A stretch of DNA of 64,000 nt from Oligoflexia bacterium (GTDB lineage Bacteria; Bdellovibrionota; Bacteriovoracia; Bacteriovoracales; Bacteriovoracaceae), in NCBI GenBank assembly GCA_015231955.1, contig JADGAN010000015.1, positions 41,919 to 105,918 on the forward strand. Reading direction: 5' to 3'. This document shows positions 25,971 through 33,781 of the stretch, one piece after another. The position numbers and the translations under genes are program-made. Under the pieces are notes generated by a model. That model was given only the letters and a program-made list of their open reading frames with translations, was not told where the DNA came from and ran no database searches. Each line of letters opens with the position of its first letter. The stretch's first letter is position 1.

Positions 25971-26468
25971 TTACATTTCTTTGTACGAACCGGAGAGAAG
26001 ATCTTCTGTCTTTACCTGAAAAACATCAAGTAGTTCATTAACTTTTTGTACTTCTTTTTCGATTATGGAATCCTCATTGCAAACAGCTTCTAGTTCAAAA
26101 AATGTTCCAAGATTAACAACATCGTCAAGATGGATTCGGATATTATCCTTCAGGTAGATGTGTCTTTTTTTTTCTACAACGGAATCGATTCCAAGAAGTG
26201 TAGAAAATATTTTTTTTGTTTCTGTGGCCGAGGCCACAGGAATGAGAACATAATGACTTGATTTAGCATCTTGTCTGTTATCGCGAATATAAGGAACAAG
26301 GTATGCACCTGAAAGAGATGACTCTCTTAATTTAAATCTTCCAGAGGAGGTTTTGAAATATGTATCGACTTGATGGTCACATCCGACATATTGGGATTTC
26401 AAGTTTTCTGCAATTTTTTTTCCATTTTCCAGATCAAAATATTTCGCCTTGATTTCTATGTTTTCCAC
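25971..26468 (-). CDS. CYTH-domain protein (class IV adenylate cyclase/thiamine triphosphatase-like)
   Basis: The protein has 165 residues and starts at GTG after TGGAGGTTTTC. The N-terminal EIKAK (ExExK) motif is the defining CYTH triphosphate-tunnel signature. The remaining strands supply the expected alternating charged residues (RFKLRES, VPYIRDNR, KKRHIYLKDNIRIHLDDV, GTFFELEAVC). The overall layout matches the CyaB/AC-IV branch. Characterised relatives act as adenylate cyclase, thiamine-triphosphatase or inorganic triphosphatase, so the substrate is open. It is preceded on the same strand by the VOC/Fic genes after a 275-bp spacer with unusual inverted repeats. Confidence 0.82.
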   Translation of the reverse strand: MENIEIKAKYFDLENGKKIAENLKSQYVGCDHQVDTYFKTSSGRFKLRESSLSGAYLVPYIRDNRQDAKSSHYVLIPVASATETKKIFSTLLGIDSVVEKKRHIYLKDNIRIHLDDVVNLGTFFELEAVCNEDSIIEKEVQKVNELLDVFQVKTEDLLSGSYKEM

Positions 26469-26540
26469 GAAAACCTCCAGATCCAGTACTACTTGAGTGA
26501 AATTATAAAATTTAATTTTGCAAAAAACTTGTATTATAAA

Positions 26541-26571
26541 TGGCGGAGAATGTGCGATAGCTTTCGAACTG
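26541..26571 (-). repeat. tRNA-Ser 3'-end-like fragment
   Basis: On the plus strand this reads TGGCGGAGA followed by a short stretch and TTCGAACT, closely paralleling the 3' end (CCA, acceptor arm, T-loop) of the tRNA-Ser gene at 28405-28494, in the same orientation. The first 9 bp are identical and 16 of the first 18 or so match by eye, followed by a gap. No complete tRNA can be folded here. It may be an attachment-site remnant or a decayed tRNA. Confidence 0.4.
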
Positions 26572-26635
26572 CTTGTTTCTCCATTCTCAATGAGTAAGTT
26601 ATCAGAATCACCATGTATTTAAAAGTTGAAATTTA

Positions 26636-26687
26636 GCGTTCTCCAGGAAAATGGCCCATTCTCCACATGGAGAACGCTGTGGAGAAT
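26636..26687. repeat. Interleaved 10-bp perfect inverted repeats (A-B-A'-B')
   Basis: GCGTTCTCCA (26636-26645) is complementary to TGGAGAACGC (26668-26677). ATTCTCCACA (26658-26667) is complementary to TGTGGAGAAT (26678-26687), which is followed by TTTTTATT. The pairs interlock, so only one long hairpin can form at a time. The second pair with its T-run looks like an intrinsic terminator on the plus strand, yet no plus-strand gene precedes it. It lies between the VOC and CYTH genes. Confidence 0.75.
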
Positions 26688-26743
26688 TTTTATTGCCATG
26701 GCCGATTACAATACACTCCTATCCTGATATAGGAGTTATGCAT

Positions 26744-27211
26744 CTAATGACCTGCCTTGTAAGGATCAAAGTTGTTCACAAGATTATTTGGCCAACACTC
26801 TTTGTCGAAATACTTGGGTGCAAATACAACTTCTATTTTCATTCGATCAGGATCTTCAAAAAGAACGGAGTAATAATTCTCATTACCATCTGGGCTATCT
26901 TGATAAAGTGAAGCAATACTGTTTTTTTTGAGGATTTCATCATAAAAAATATCTACTTCTTTTTTCGAATTAGCATAAAGAGCAATATGATTGAGGCCAA
27001 TCCTTTTTCGATGAAATCCAGCGTTTTTATATTTATCTGCTGCTGGACTTAAAATTATTTTAAGAAAACCATCACAATAAACAGTGCAATCAGTTGTGCA
27101 AAGAAAACGTTTCCAACCAAGCGGGAACAGAATTAGATCATAAAATTTAATAGATTTTGCGTGTTGGGAAACATTGATTTCAACATGCGATAGCCTTGTT
27201 GATGTGTTCAT
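26744..27211 (-). CDS. VOC-superfamily (glyoxalase/bleomycin-resistance-fold) protein
   Basis: The protein has about 155 residues from MNTSTRLSHVEINV. The paired beta-alpha-beta pattern is visible: SHVEINVSQHAKSIKFYDLILFPLGW at the start, GLNHIALYANSKKEVDIFYDEIL mid-protein, and SVLFEDPDRMKIEVVFAPKYF near the end. The family's metal-ligand positions (H in LSHVE, H in LNHIA, E in KIEVV) are present, so it is probably a metal-dependent lyase, isomerase or dioxygenase. The substrate is unknown. The ATG begins 1 nt after the Fic stop codon, so the two are in one operon; the pairing has no obvious functional logic. Confidence 0.85.
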   Translation of the reverse strand: MNTSTRLSHVEINVSQHAKSIKFYDLILFPLGWKRFLCTTDCTVYCDGFLKIILSPAADKYKNAGFHRKRIGLNHIALYANSKKEVDIFYDEILKKNSIASLYQDSPDGNENYYSVLFEDPDRMKIEVVFAPKYFDKECWPNNLVNNFDPYKAGH

Positions 27212-27212
27212 T

Positions 27213-28268
27213 TTATTTGATGATCCTGTAAGCTGTCGATCTTCCTCCACCAATTTTTTCAATAATTTTTTTTCCTAACAAGATATTTAGATCAGATACA
27301 GCTTGCGTTCGTTCGAGCCCCATCATGACAGCATAATCAGCGGCCTTAATTGTAATATGACGCTTAAAAAGAGAAATGGCCTTGGTTAAGCGGTCATTGT
27401 GAATAAGTTCTTCCGAATAGATCTCTTGCGAGAAAGGAGAAATTCTTGAAAGTGCTTCCTTGTATGTTTCTTTTAAGCACTCAAGCCAATAGACAATCCA
27501 TGAAGTAATATTTTGATGAATAGAAATGTCATAATAATTCTGTGCTTGAAGTGATCTGAGGGATTGATAGTAGAGAGATCTATTTTTCTCATGTTGTTTC
27601 TCAATTGCTGCATATTTTTGAACATCAAATCCACCGCTAGTGAGAATTGTGTTGGTGATGAGACGGGCCAAGCGACCGTTTCCATCCATGAAAGGATGGA
27701 TGGTCACAAACTCATAATGAAAAATAGGGGCCAAAATCAAAGGACTTACTTTTTCAATAAGGGATTTTTGAATATAGTTAAGAAGTCCCTTCATCAGAGG
27801 TAAGACATCCTGGGCCTCAGGTGGAAGATAGACGATGCTCCCAGATTTAGAATCTTTAATAACATTTTGAGCTTCTCTAAAATGTCCTTTTAGTTTTCCT
27901 CTAACAATTTTTTCAAGAAGCATCGAATGAATCGAAAGAATAAAATCAATATCTATTTTTTTAGGGAAATGATTTTCAAGGATATATTTTCTAGCTTTGG
28001 AATAATTAAGAATTTCATGGAGATCATGATTTAAAGATATTTTACTTTTACTTTCAAGGGCCTTGGTTACTTGATCTCTTGTAAGTTTATTTCCTTCAAT
28101 TTTCGTTGAATAGTGGACAGCATCGATATTGGCCAAGGAAGAAATTTGATAGTCGTCCTTTACGGCACGCACGGAACTATTTAGTTCGCCTTGCAACGAG
28201 GAGATCTCAGAAATAAGATTTACGACTGTAGAGTTAAATGTGTATGGATGGGGTTTAAATTCCAACAT
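27213..28268 (-). CDS. Fic-domain protein with C-terminal winged helix
   Basis: The protein has 351 residues. The Fic core motif HPFMDGNGRLAR lies at 191-202, fully matching HPFxDGNGRxxR, so AMP transfer (or other nucleotidyl transfer) is plausible. The inhibitory motif STKIEGN at 54-60, (S/T)xxxE(G/N), lies N-terminal to the core, defining a class II, self-inhibited enzyme. Residues about 305-351 (KAADYAVMMGLERTQAVSDLNILLGKKIIEKIGGGRSTAYRI) form a winged helix, as in the Fic/DUF4172-like regulators, suggesting DNA binding. Upstream there are three 11-bp-spaced direct repeats that could be its own operator. No antitoxin gene is adjacent. Confidence 0.92.
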   Translation of the reverse strand: MLEFKPHPYTFNSTVVNLISEISSLQGELNSSVRAVKDDYQISSLANIDAVHYSTKIEGNKLTRDQVTKALESKSKISLNHDLHEILNYSKARKYILENHFPKKIDIDFILSIHSMLLEKIVRGKLKGHFREAQNVIKDSKSGSIVYLPPEAQDVLPLMKGLLNYIQKSLIEKVSPLILAPIFHYEFVTIHPFMDGNGRLARLITNTILTSGGFDVQKYAAIEKQHEKNRSLYYQSLRSLQAQNYYDISIHQNITSWIVYWLECLKETYKEALSRISPFSQEIYSEELIHNDRLTKAISLFKRHITIKAADYAVMMGLERTQAVSDLNILLGKKIIEKIGGGRSTAYRIIK

Positions 28269-28281
28269 ACGTCATAATAAC

Positions 28282-28311
28282 ATTCTTTCGTTATTCTTTC
28301 AATAATCTTTC
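28282..28311 (-). promoter_or_regulatory. Three tandem 11-bp direct repeats upstream of the Fic gene
   Basis: On the minus strand the units CGAAAGATTAT, TGAAAGAATAA and CGAAAGAATGT follow one another with an exact 11-bp period, 14-43 nt before the Fic ATG. Additional TTCGAAAG units occur as an imperfect inverted repeat farther upstream (about 28327-28360). One-helical-turn spacing fits an operator for a winged-helix protein, possibly the Fic protein itself. Confidence 0.5.
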
Positions 28312-28404
28312 GATATGGTAAAAGTTCGAAAGTGCTGTAAAAATGCACTTACTTTCGAATCAAAATCTTATTGATTTTAAAGGGATATTGTGTCAGATCA
28401 AGAA

Positions 28405-28494
28405 TGGCGGAGACTATGAGATTCGAACTCATGATACGCTTTCACGTATACACGCTTTCCAAGCGTGCGCCTTCAACCGCTCGGCCAAATCTCC
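28405..28494 (-). tRNA. tRNA-Ser (GGA)
   Basis: The 90-nt minus-strand gene begins GGAGATTTGGCCGAGCGG and ends CTCCGCCA with an encoded CCA. The anticodon stem-loop CGCTTGGAAAGCG gives anticodon GGA. A long variable arm (TATACGTGAAAGCGTAT) marks it as a class II serine tRNA, and the T-loop GTTCGAA is intact. Confidence 0.96.
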
Positions 28495-28692
28495 GTGAGG
28501 GAAGTACAAAAGATTAGCTTAAACATAATGATAAATTTTGAGGACGAAAAGCAAAAAGTTATAGGAGTGTGAAAATAGTTGAGTGGGTGCGAGGCGATAA
28601 TAACATTTTCTTACTGTAGAATTAAATATAAAAAAAAATCGTGACAAAAAAAACAAGATGTAATACGGTTTTTAAGCTTTTTGTTCTTTGAT

Positions 28693-28797
28693 CACTTTGG
28701 GGTGGTTGCATTTTGACACATGGATTGTAGAGAGTGTGGCCTGAGATTTAAGACCCGTTGAACCTGATACGGATAATGCCGGCGAAGGGAACGCAGA
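28693..28797 (+). promoter_or_regulatory. TPP (thiamine pyrophosphate) riboswitch upstream of thiC
   Basis: The conserved THI-element blocks are present in order: GGGGTGG, then CTGAGA at 28741, then ACCCGTTGAACCTGAT, then GGATAATGCCGGCGAAGGGA. These form the pyrimidine-sensing J3/2 and pyrophosphate-sensing P4/P5 parts. It lies on the same strand as thiC, about 360 nt upstream, and should shut down thiC/thiL when TPP is abundant. Exact ends are approximate. Confidence 0.93.
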
Positions 28798-29077
28798 ATT
28801 ATTTGTTAAAATTTCTTGTGTTGCTGAAAATAAAATCGAGGTCTAACTGTTTGTGATCAGATTACTCTAACTTGGAAGTTCTGTTGCCAGGATAAGTACT
28901 GTCTACTTGGGTTTGGAATAGGGGTTGTCCGAAGCTTCTTAATGAAGGCGAGCGGACTAGGCTATCCTCGACTTGGGGTTTGGTTGAGGATACTCAAGTG
29001 GCATTTGTAGTACGGGGGGTACAGTTGAGAGGGGTTTTGAGGAGTATCTGAGTTTACATTAGACAAACTCGGTGCAA
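28798..29077 (+). other. Long structured leader between TPP riboswitch and thiC terminator
   Basis: About 280 nt with no ORF, unusually long for a THI-element expression platform. Several hairpins can be drawn: GTCCG/CGGAC (28927-28957) with an inner CTTC/GAAG; TATCCTC/GAGGATA (28963-28992); CTGAGTTT/AAACTCGG (29048-29072). The run of G-rich single strands between them is also notable. It may hold a second regulatory RNA or an alternative folding platform. I recognise no known RNA family. Confidence 0.45.
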
Positions 29078-29143
29078 AGAGGGCCGCGGATCTGTTTTTT
29101 TTGCGTTTATCGTAAAGAGGACATTCGCGGCCTCTCCTTTTTT
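29078..29143 (+). terminator. Intrinsic terminator immediately upstream of thiC
   Basis: AGAGG(G)CCGCG at 29078-29088 pairs with CGCGGCCTCT at 29126-29135, followed by CC and six T residues (29138-29143). It ends 14 nt before the thiC ATG, so it can only act as an attenuator in the leader, consistent with riboswitch control of readthrough. Confidence 0.75.
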
Positions 29144-29157
29144 AAGAGGGGATTTTT

Positions 29158-30438
29158 ATGATGGAAGTGAGAACGCAGCTGGAGTTGGCCCAGCAAAAAA
29201 TTGTTTCTGATGAGATGAAAGTTGTTTGTGAGCGAGAGGGGATTTCCGAAAAATTATTGTTAAAAAATTTGGCGTGTGGAAGAGCGGTGATCTTAAAGCA
29301 TCGTTTGCACCAGTGTGTTCCGGTGGGTGTGGGTAAGGGCCTTAAGACAAAGGTTAACTCCAATATTGGAACATCCAAGCAAAATGTGGATATAGAGAGT
29401 GAGCTTGAAAAACTTCAAGTATCGATCAAATATGGTGCAGATACGGTGATGGATTTAAGTACGGGTGGCGATATTCGTGCCATTCGTAAGCTTATGGTGG
29501 AGCAGTCGTCGATACCGATAGGGAGTGTGCCGATTTATGATGTGACGGCGGTGGAGTCGGATGTTAGCAAGATTTCAGAGAACGATTTTATTGAGGCCAT
29601 TCGTGCGCATGTTGAAGATGGTATGTCTTTTATTACGGTGCATTCGGGGCTTTTGCGCGAGTTTATTCCACTGACGAGAAAGCGGCTTTTAGGGGTGGTT
29701 TCTCGAGGGGGAAGTTTTCTTACAAAGTGGATGAGTTATCACCAGAAAGAGAATCCACTCTACACCTATTTTGATGATATTTTAAAAATTGCTAAAAAGT
29801 ATGATGTAGTGCTTAGCCTTGGTGATGGGTTACGGCCGGGGTCACTTAAAGATGCTACCGATGAAGCACAGATTGCAGAGTTGCGGGTGTTGGGAGAGCT
29901 GGTGAAGCGCTCACGTGCAAGTGGTGTGCAGGTGATTGTTGAAGGGCCCGGACATGTGCCGATTCATCAAATTCGTGAGAATATGTTGTTACAGAAGCAG
30001 CTTTGCGATCATGCGCCTTTTTATGTTTTAGGCCCACTAGTGACTGATGCCGCCTTAGGGTATGATCACATTGCGTGTGCGATTGGTGGAGCGATGGCCT
30101 CCTATTATGGAGCAGATTTTCTTTGCTATGTTACGCCAATGGAGCATCTGGGGCTTCCTAATATAAAAGATGTGATTGAGGGTGTAGTGGCCACAAAGAT
30201 TGCAGCACATGCTGGAGATGTGGGCAAGGATCGTCGCCACCAAGCACTGGATGATGAGATGAGTACCCATCGGAAAAATTTAGCTTGGGATAAGATGATT
30301 GCGCTTGCGCCTAATGTGGATAAAATTCAAAATTTGGAGTGTTTCAAAAATAGCACTGACCCTTGTTCGATGTGTGGGGATCTGTGTGCGATTAAAGTTT
30401 ATCGTGAGAGTGGAGAAATAAGTCAATGCCAGCAATGA
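29158..30438 (+). CDS. thiC: Phosphomethylpyrimidine synthase
   Basis: This radical-SAM enzyme makes hydroxymethylpyrimidine phosphate from aminoimidazole ribotide in thiamine synthesis. It has 426 residues, the short form without the extended N-terminal domain. Core motifs include NIGTS, ADTVMDLSTGGDI, VPIYD, EGPGHVPIHQIRENMLLQKQLCDHAPFYVLGPLVTDAALGYDHIACAIGGA and the C-terminal cluster CSMCGDLCAIK. The cluster spacing is CX2CX3C instead of the CX2CX4C of E. coli ThiC, as in several short-form homologues. ATG at 29158 or 29161 after AAGAGGGG. Expression should be governed by the upstream TPP riboswitch. It overlaps thiL by 13 nt. Confidence 0.96.
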   Translation: MMEVRTQLELAQQKIVSDEMKVVCEREGISEKLLLKNLACGRAVILKHRLHQCVPVGVGKGLKTKVNSNIGTSKQNVDIESELEKLQVSIKYGADTVMDLSTGGDIRAIRKLMVEQSSIPIGSVPIYDVTAVESDVSKISENDFIEAIRAHVEDGMSFITVHSGLLREFIPLTRKRLLGVVSRGGSFLTKWMSYHQKENPLYTYFDDILKIAKKYDVVLSLGDGLRPGSLKDATDEAQIAELRVLGELVKRSRASGVQVIVEGPGHVPIHQIRENMLLQKQLCDHAPFYVLGPLVTDAALGYDHIACAIGGAMASYYGADFLCYVTPMEHLGLPNIKDVIEGVVATKIAAHAGDVGKDRRHQALDDEMSTHRKNLAWDKMIALAPNVDKIQNLECFKNSTDPCSMCGDLCAIKVYRESGEISQCQQ

Positions 30439-31460
30439 GGATTAGCGAGCTTGGAGGAGAGTTTGCCTTAATTGAGAGAGTGTCCCCGAAGGGATTAAGG
30501 CAAAGTAAGTGGGCCCGTGGTGTGCTTAAGGGGATTGGCGATGATTGCGCTATCCTTAAGCTTGATCGGGAGCGAGCGCAGGTGATTACCACAGATATGA
30601 TGGTGGAAAATGATCACTTTTCACTTTTATGGCAAACCCCGAGTGATGTTGGTTTTAAACTTGGGGAGTCGAGCATTTCAGATATTTTTGCCATGGCCGC
30701 TACTCCAAAGTACGCCTTTATCTCCATGTCGATTAAGTCGGAGACGACGGTAGAGTTTATAGATGAGTTTTACAAGGGGCTTTACCAGTCGTTTACGAGG
30801 CATGGGGTTTTGCTTTTAGGAGGTGATACCACCCATGGAACAGAATATGTATTTTCACTAACAGTAATTGGGGAAGCTAAGATTAAGGATATTCGTCGGC
30901 GAGATGGTGCCAAGGTTGGAGACCGCATTTGCGTGACTGGAAAGCTGGGTGAGAGCACCGCCGGACTCAAGTATTTATTGAAGCATAAGCGTGAAGGGCG
31001 AGTGGCAGAGATAGTTGAGCATAAAGAGCAGTTAAAGCGACTCAGAAAACATTTGCGCCCTCATTGTCGAGTGCTTGGGGAGGCCATAAAGATTGGTCGC
31101 TTTGCAACGGCAATGATCGATGTTTCCGATGGGCTTGCTCCAGAGGTAAAGCATATTGCTAAGGCAAGTGCTGTGGGTGCGAGGATTTTTTTAAGAAGCG
31201 TACCGCTTTCAAAAACTACACAAGAGATTGCCAAAGAGTTGGAGCACGATGCTTATGATTATGCCCTTTATGGTGGAGAGGATTATGAGTTGGTGTTTAC
31301 GATAGCAGAGGCCGATCTTGCAAAGCTTAAAAAGTTAAATTTTAAAGATTTTAAAGTTGTGGGAGAGGTTGTCGCAAAAAAATTGGGTGTTATGATAAGA
31401 GATGAGATGAAAAATGAGGAGTATGCACCCAAAAAAGGGTATGATCACTTTGGAGTGTAA
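30426..31460 (+). CDS. thiL: Thiamine-monophosphate kinase
   Basis: The enzyme phosphorylates thiamine monophosphate to the active cofactor TPP. The N-terminus ISELGGEFALIERVS is the family signature (GEFxLI), with GIGDDCAIL, VITTDMMVENDHF (Mg/ATP site), LLLGGDTT, the C-terminal AMIDVSDGLAPEVKHIAKAS and GGEDYELVFTI motifs. 344 residues, normal length. It overlaps thiC by 13 nt, so it is translationally coupled and under the same riboswitch. Supplies TPP for the SucA enzyme, among others. Confidence 0.95.
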   Translation: MPAMRISELGGEFALIERVSPKGLRQSKWARGVLKGIGDDCAILKLDRERAQVITTDMMVENDHFSLLWQTPSDVGFKLGESSISDIFAMAATPKYAFISMSIKSETTVEFIDEFYKGLYQSFTRHGVLLLGGDTTHGTEYVFSLTVIGEAKIKDIRRRDGAKVGDRICVTGKLGESTAGLKYLLKHKREGRVAEIVEHKEQLKRLRKHLRPHCRVLGEAIKIGRFATAMIDVSDGLAPEVKHIAKASAVGARIFLRSVPLSKTTQEIAKELEHDAYDYALYGGEDYELVFTIAEADLAKLKKLNFKDFKVVGEVVAKKLGVMIRDEMKNEEYAPKKGYDHFGV

Positions 31461-31465
31461 TAACG

Positions 31466-31873
31466 ATGGGCCGTATTCGTATTAAGGTTGTTCCCCCTTC
31501 TTTTCCCGAAGTTCCGTTCAATAAAATTCTACCTAAGCTAAAAGAGAAGCAAGAGTGGCAAGTCATTTGTGGTGATGCTCATCACTATAGAGTCGGTCTC
31601 TACTCTCCTAAATTCACTTCATTGGCAGAAGTAGAACGATTTGAAAAGCACACTTGTGATGAGTTTTTCATGCTGATTGCCGGGAAGGTATCACTGGTTT
31701 TAGTGCAAAAGGGCCATATAAAAGTTGTCCCGCTAAAGTTGTTTCAACCCATGATGGTCAGTGATTGGCATAATGGGTTTTCTCCCAAAGGAAGCTACAC
31801 AGGAAAAGTTTTGGTGGTAGAGAGAGACCGTTTTACAACACTCTATAAGTCAAAATTTGATTTAATTACTTGA
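31466..31873 (+). CDS. Small cupin-like protein of unknown function
   Basis: The protein has 135 residues and begins 5 nt after thiL, so it is the third gene of the thiamine transcript. The middle carries a cupin-like arrangement: FEKHTCDEFFMLIAGKVSLVLVQKG, then a second strand pair with VSDWHNGFSP. The first motif has H and E spaced as in metal-binding cupins (HxxxxE), and a later His in DWHNG could be the remaining ligand. The family and substrate are not recognised. A role in thiamine metabolism rests on position only. Confidence 0.7.
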   Translation: MGRIRIKVVPPSFPEVPFNKILPKLKEKQEWQVICGDAHHYRVGLYSPKFTSLAEVERFEKHTCDEFFMLIAGKVSLVLVQKGHIKVVPLKLFQPMMVSDWHNGFSPKGSYTGKVLVVERDRFTTLYKSKFDLIT

Positions 31874-32041
31874 GTTTATGCTGCTGTCAGCATAGTTAAA
31901 TTTGCTTAAAGAGTAGGTAGTTTTTTTGAGTGGCCATTCCCTCACATTAATAAAGTTGCTACAATAAATTTCAAAGAGAGTATTTTCGTGCTTTTCTTGA
32001 TTAAAAGACAATCACAATTATGACAAACAGGAGTGATAAAG

Positions 32042-32761
32042 TTGACTAAGACCACTGTTTTTATCATTGAAGATGAGATCGATATTGCAGAGCTAATCAG
32101 GATGAATCTTGAAAAAAACCAAATGAAAGCACTGGTTTTTGTCAATGGAGAAGACGCGCTAGAGGGAATGAAACATGTTATTCCTGATGTGGTGATCTTA
32201 GATATTGTTCTTCCTGGAGGAGAGAGTGGATTTGATATTTGTGCTAAAATCAAAAAAGATTATGGATCAAAAAATATCGCGGTAATCATGGTGACCGCAA
32301 TAGGAGATGATGCTGATATTATTCGTGGATTAGAGTTGGGTGCAGACGATTATGTGACGAAACCTTTTTCACCTAGAGTTTTAATGGCCAGGATTACTGC
32401 GGTACTTCGAAGAAAACAACAACAACAAGCAGGAGAGCGTGATCTAATTACTTATCAAGATTTGATGATTAATCCTGGAAAAAGAGAGGTAATGCTCTCT
32501 GGGCATAGTATTGACTTAACTTTCACTGAATTTCAAATTTTACACGTTTTGGCGAAAAGACCTGGGTGGGTTTTTACACGCTCTCAAATAGTGAACTCCA
32601 TAAGGGGGGAAGGCCATAACGTGACTGAGCGTTCAGTTGATGTGCAGATTGTGGGGCTACGAAAAAAAGTGTTTCAAGAGGACTACGATTATATAGAGAC
32701 TGTTCGTGGAGTGGGATATCGCTTTAGAGAGAGGTGTTCGCAAAATTTAAATGAGAGATAA
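32042..32761 (+). CDS. OmpR/PhoB-family response regulator
   Basis: The receiver has the acidic pair in FIIEDEID, phospho-Asp in VVILDIVLPGG and Lys in DYVTKPFSP. The PhoB-type winged helix ends VTERSVDVQIVGLRKKV...IETVRGVGYRFRE. The TTG at 32042 is preferred since AGGAG lies 8 nt before it; the GTG at 32033 overlaps that site. No sensor kinase gene is adjacent, so this is an orphan regulator. Its 3' end overlaps the next gene, encoding an exported unknown, by 11 nt. Confidence 0.92.
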   Translation: MTKTTVFIIEDEIDIAELIRMNLEKNQMKALVFVNGEDALEGMKHVIPDVVILDIVLPGGESGFDICAKIKKDYGSKNIAVIMVTAIGDDADIIRGLELGADDYVTKPFSPRVLMARITAVLRRKQQQQAGERDLITYQDLMINPGKREVMLSGHSIDLTFTEFQILHVLAKRPGWVFTRSQIVNSIRGEGHNVTERSVDVQIVGLRKKVFQEDYDYIETVRGVGYRFRERCSQNLNER

Positions 32762-33707
32762 GTTGTTCAAGAAGTTATTAAGGATGCATCTGTTGCATGC
32801 GCTGATTGCGTTGATTGCGTTGAGTGCAATGCTATCAGGAAGGGGCGGGGTAGCAAGTGATGAGCAAAAAGAGTTAGTGGCCTCAAGTTTTCTTCCTTTG
32901 GAATTTCAATTTTTAATAGAGAGTTATCAGAAATATCGTTTGACTAAAGGAGAGCGAGAGGAACTGTTTTTGTGGGTGAGAGAGATTGATAAGAACCTAA
33001 GCTATATGCCAAAGAGGTACCTTTTTTTATTGGTGAAGGTGGAGATTTACAAGGAAATTTTAGATTGGAAAGTTTCACCACCGCCAGTAGCGCAGCTAGA
33101 GACAACCGTGGCCGATGATAAAGTGGTGGAGATTGTTCCTGCAAAAAAGAGGCGGCCAAGTAGGGCCAGTATTAAAATTTTGACAGAGAAGTTGAGCGAA
33201 AATTATCAAGGTTATAATTCATTTGCTAAGTGGATGGTTGAATCGATACAGGCCGATCTTTGGGATGTTGGTGATATCGATGCGTATTTCGATGAACAAA
33301 AAAAGTTATCAGCGAGTGAGAAGATAGTTAGAGAAAAAGTAAATCTTCTATATCCATGGTACCAGAGCATTATTTCGTTAACAGCGGAGGAGTTTAATAA
33401 TGAACTTAAGCCGCTGATGCGATCTTTATTAGCTCGAATAGCATTTTACTCAAGACTTATGGTTCATTACTCTTCCTTTCAGTATAAGCGTGTAGCGAGT
33501 AAAGTATCGTCTGTTTCGGAGTATGATAATTTTGATTTGGTTGTTAGAAGTGAAAACAGCAGTAGTGATGCAATGGAAAAAACAGAAGAGGGCCTTGATA
33601 AGTATCAAAAAATGAAAAGGGATGAGGCCAATAAGATTATCGAAGATTTAAATATTCCAGAGAGTAGTCAAGAGCATCCATTAGAGCAGTGGCAACCAAA
33701 GGATTGA
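32751..33707 (+). CDS. Exported protein of unknown function
   Basis: The 318-residue protein has a hydrophobic leader (MHLLHALIALIALSAMLSG) at residues 12-30, read as a signal peptide or N-terminal anchor. The remainder is mostly helical and charged, with a Pro/Lys linker (about 120-145, PAKKRRPSRAS) and a C-terminal charged tail. I recognise no motif. Its start overlaps the response regulator by 11 nt, so the two are made together; the pairing could mean the regulator responds to envelope status, which is inference. Confidence 0.72.
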   Translation: MRDKLFKKLLRMHLLHALIALIALSAMLSGRGGVASDEQKELVASSFLPLEFQFLIESYQKYRLTKGEREELFLWVREIDKNLSYMPKRYLFLLVKVEIYKEILDWKVSPPPVAQLETTVADDKVVEIVPAKKRRPSRASIKILTEKLSENYQGYNSFAKWMVESIQADLWDVGDIDAYFDEQKKLSASEKIVREKVNLLYPWYQSIISLTAEEFNNELKPLMRSLLARIAFYSRLMVHYSSFQYKRVASKVSSVSEYDNFDLVVRSENSSSDAMEKTEEGLDKYQKMKRDEANKIIEDLNIPESSQEHPLEQWQPKD

Positions 33708-33781
33708 CTTCAAATTACAACATTGATAGTGATTAGTGTTAGTGCTACCCTCTTCACAAAAGCAAGGAGACACAAAGAGCT

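Noticed and set aside
26636..26687. H-type pseudoknot from the interlocked repeats
   Set aside because: With zero-length loops between B, A' and B', two full 10-bp stems cannot coexist sterically; mutually exclusive hairpins are the better reading.
27213..28268. Fic gene as a toxin-antitoxin pair with the VOC gene
   Set aside because: The Fic protein carries its own inhibitory motif, and the VOC protein looks like an enzyme, not a Fic antitoxin.
28798..29077. SRP RNA, 6S RNA or tmRNA in the thiC leader
   Set aside because: None of the conserved sequence blocks of these RNAs could be found.
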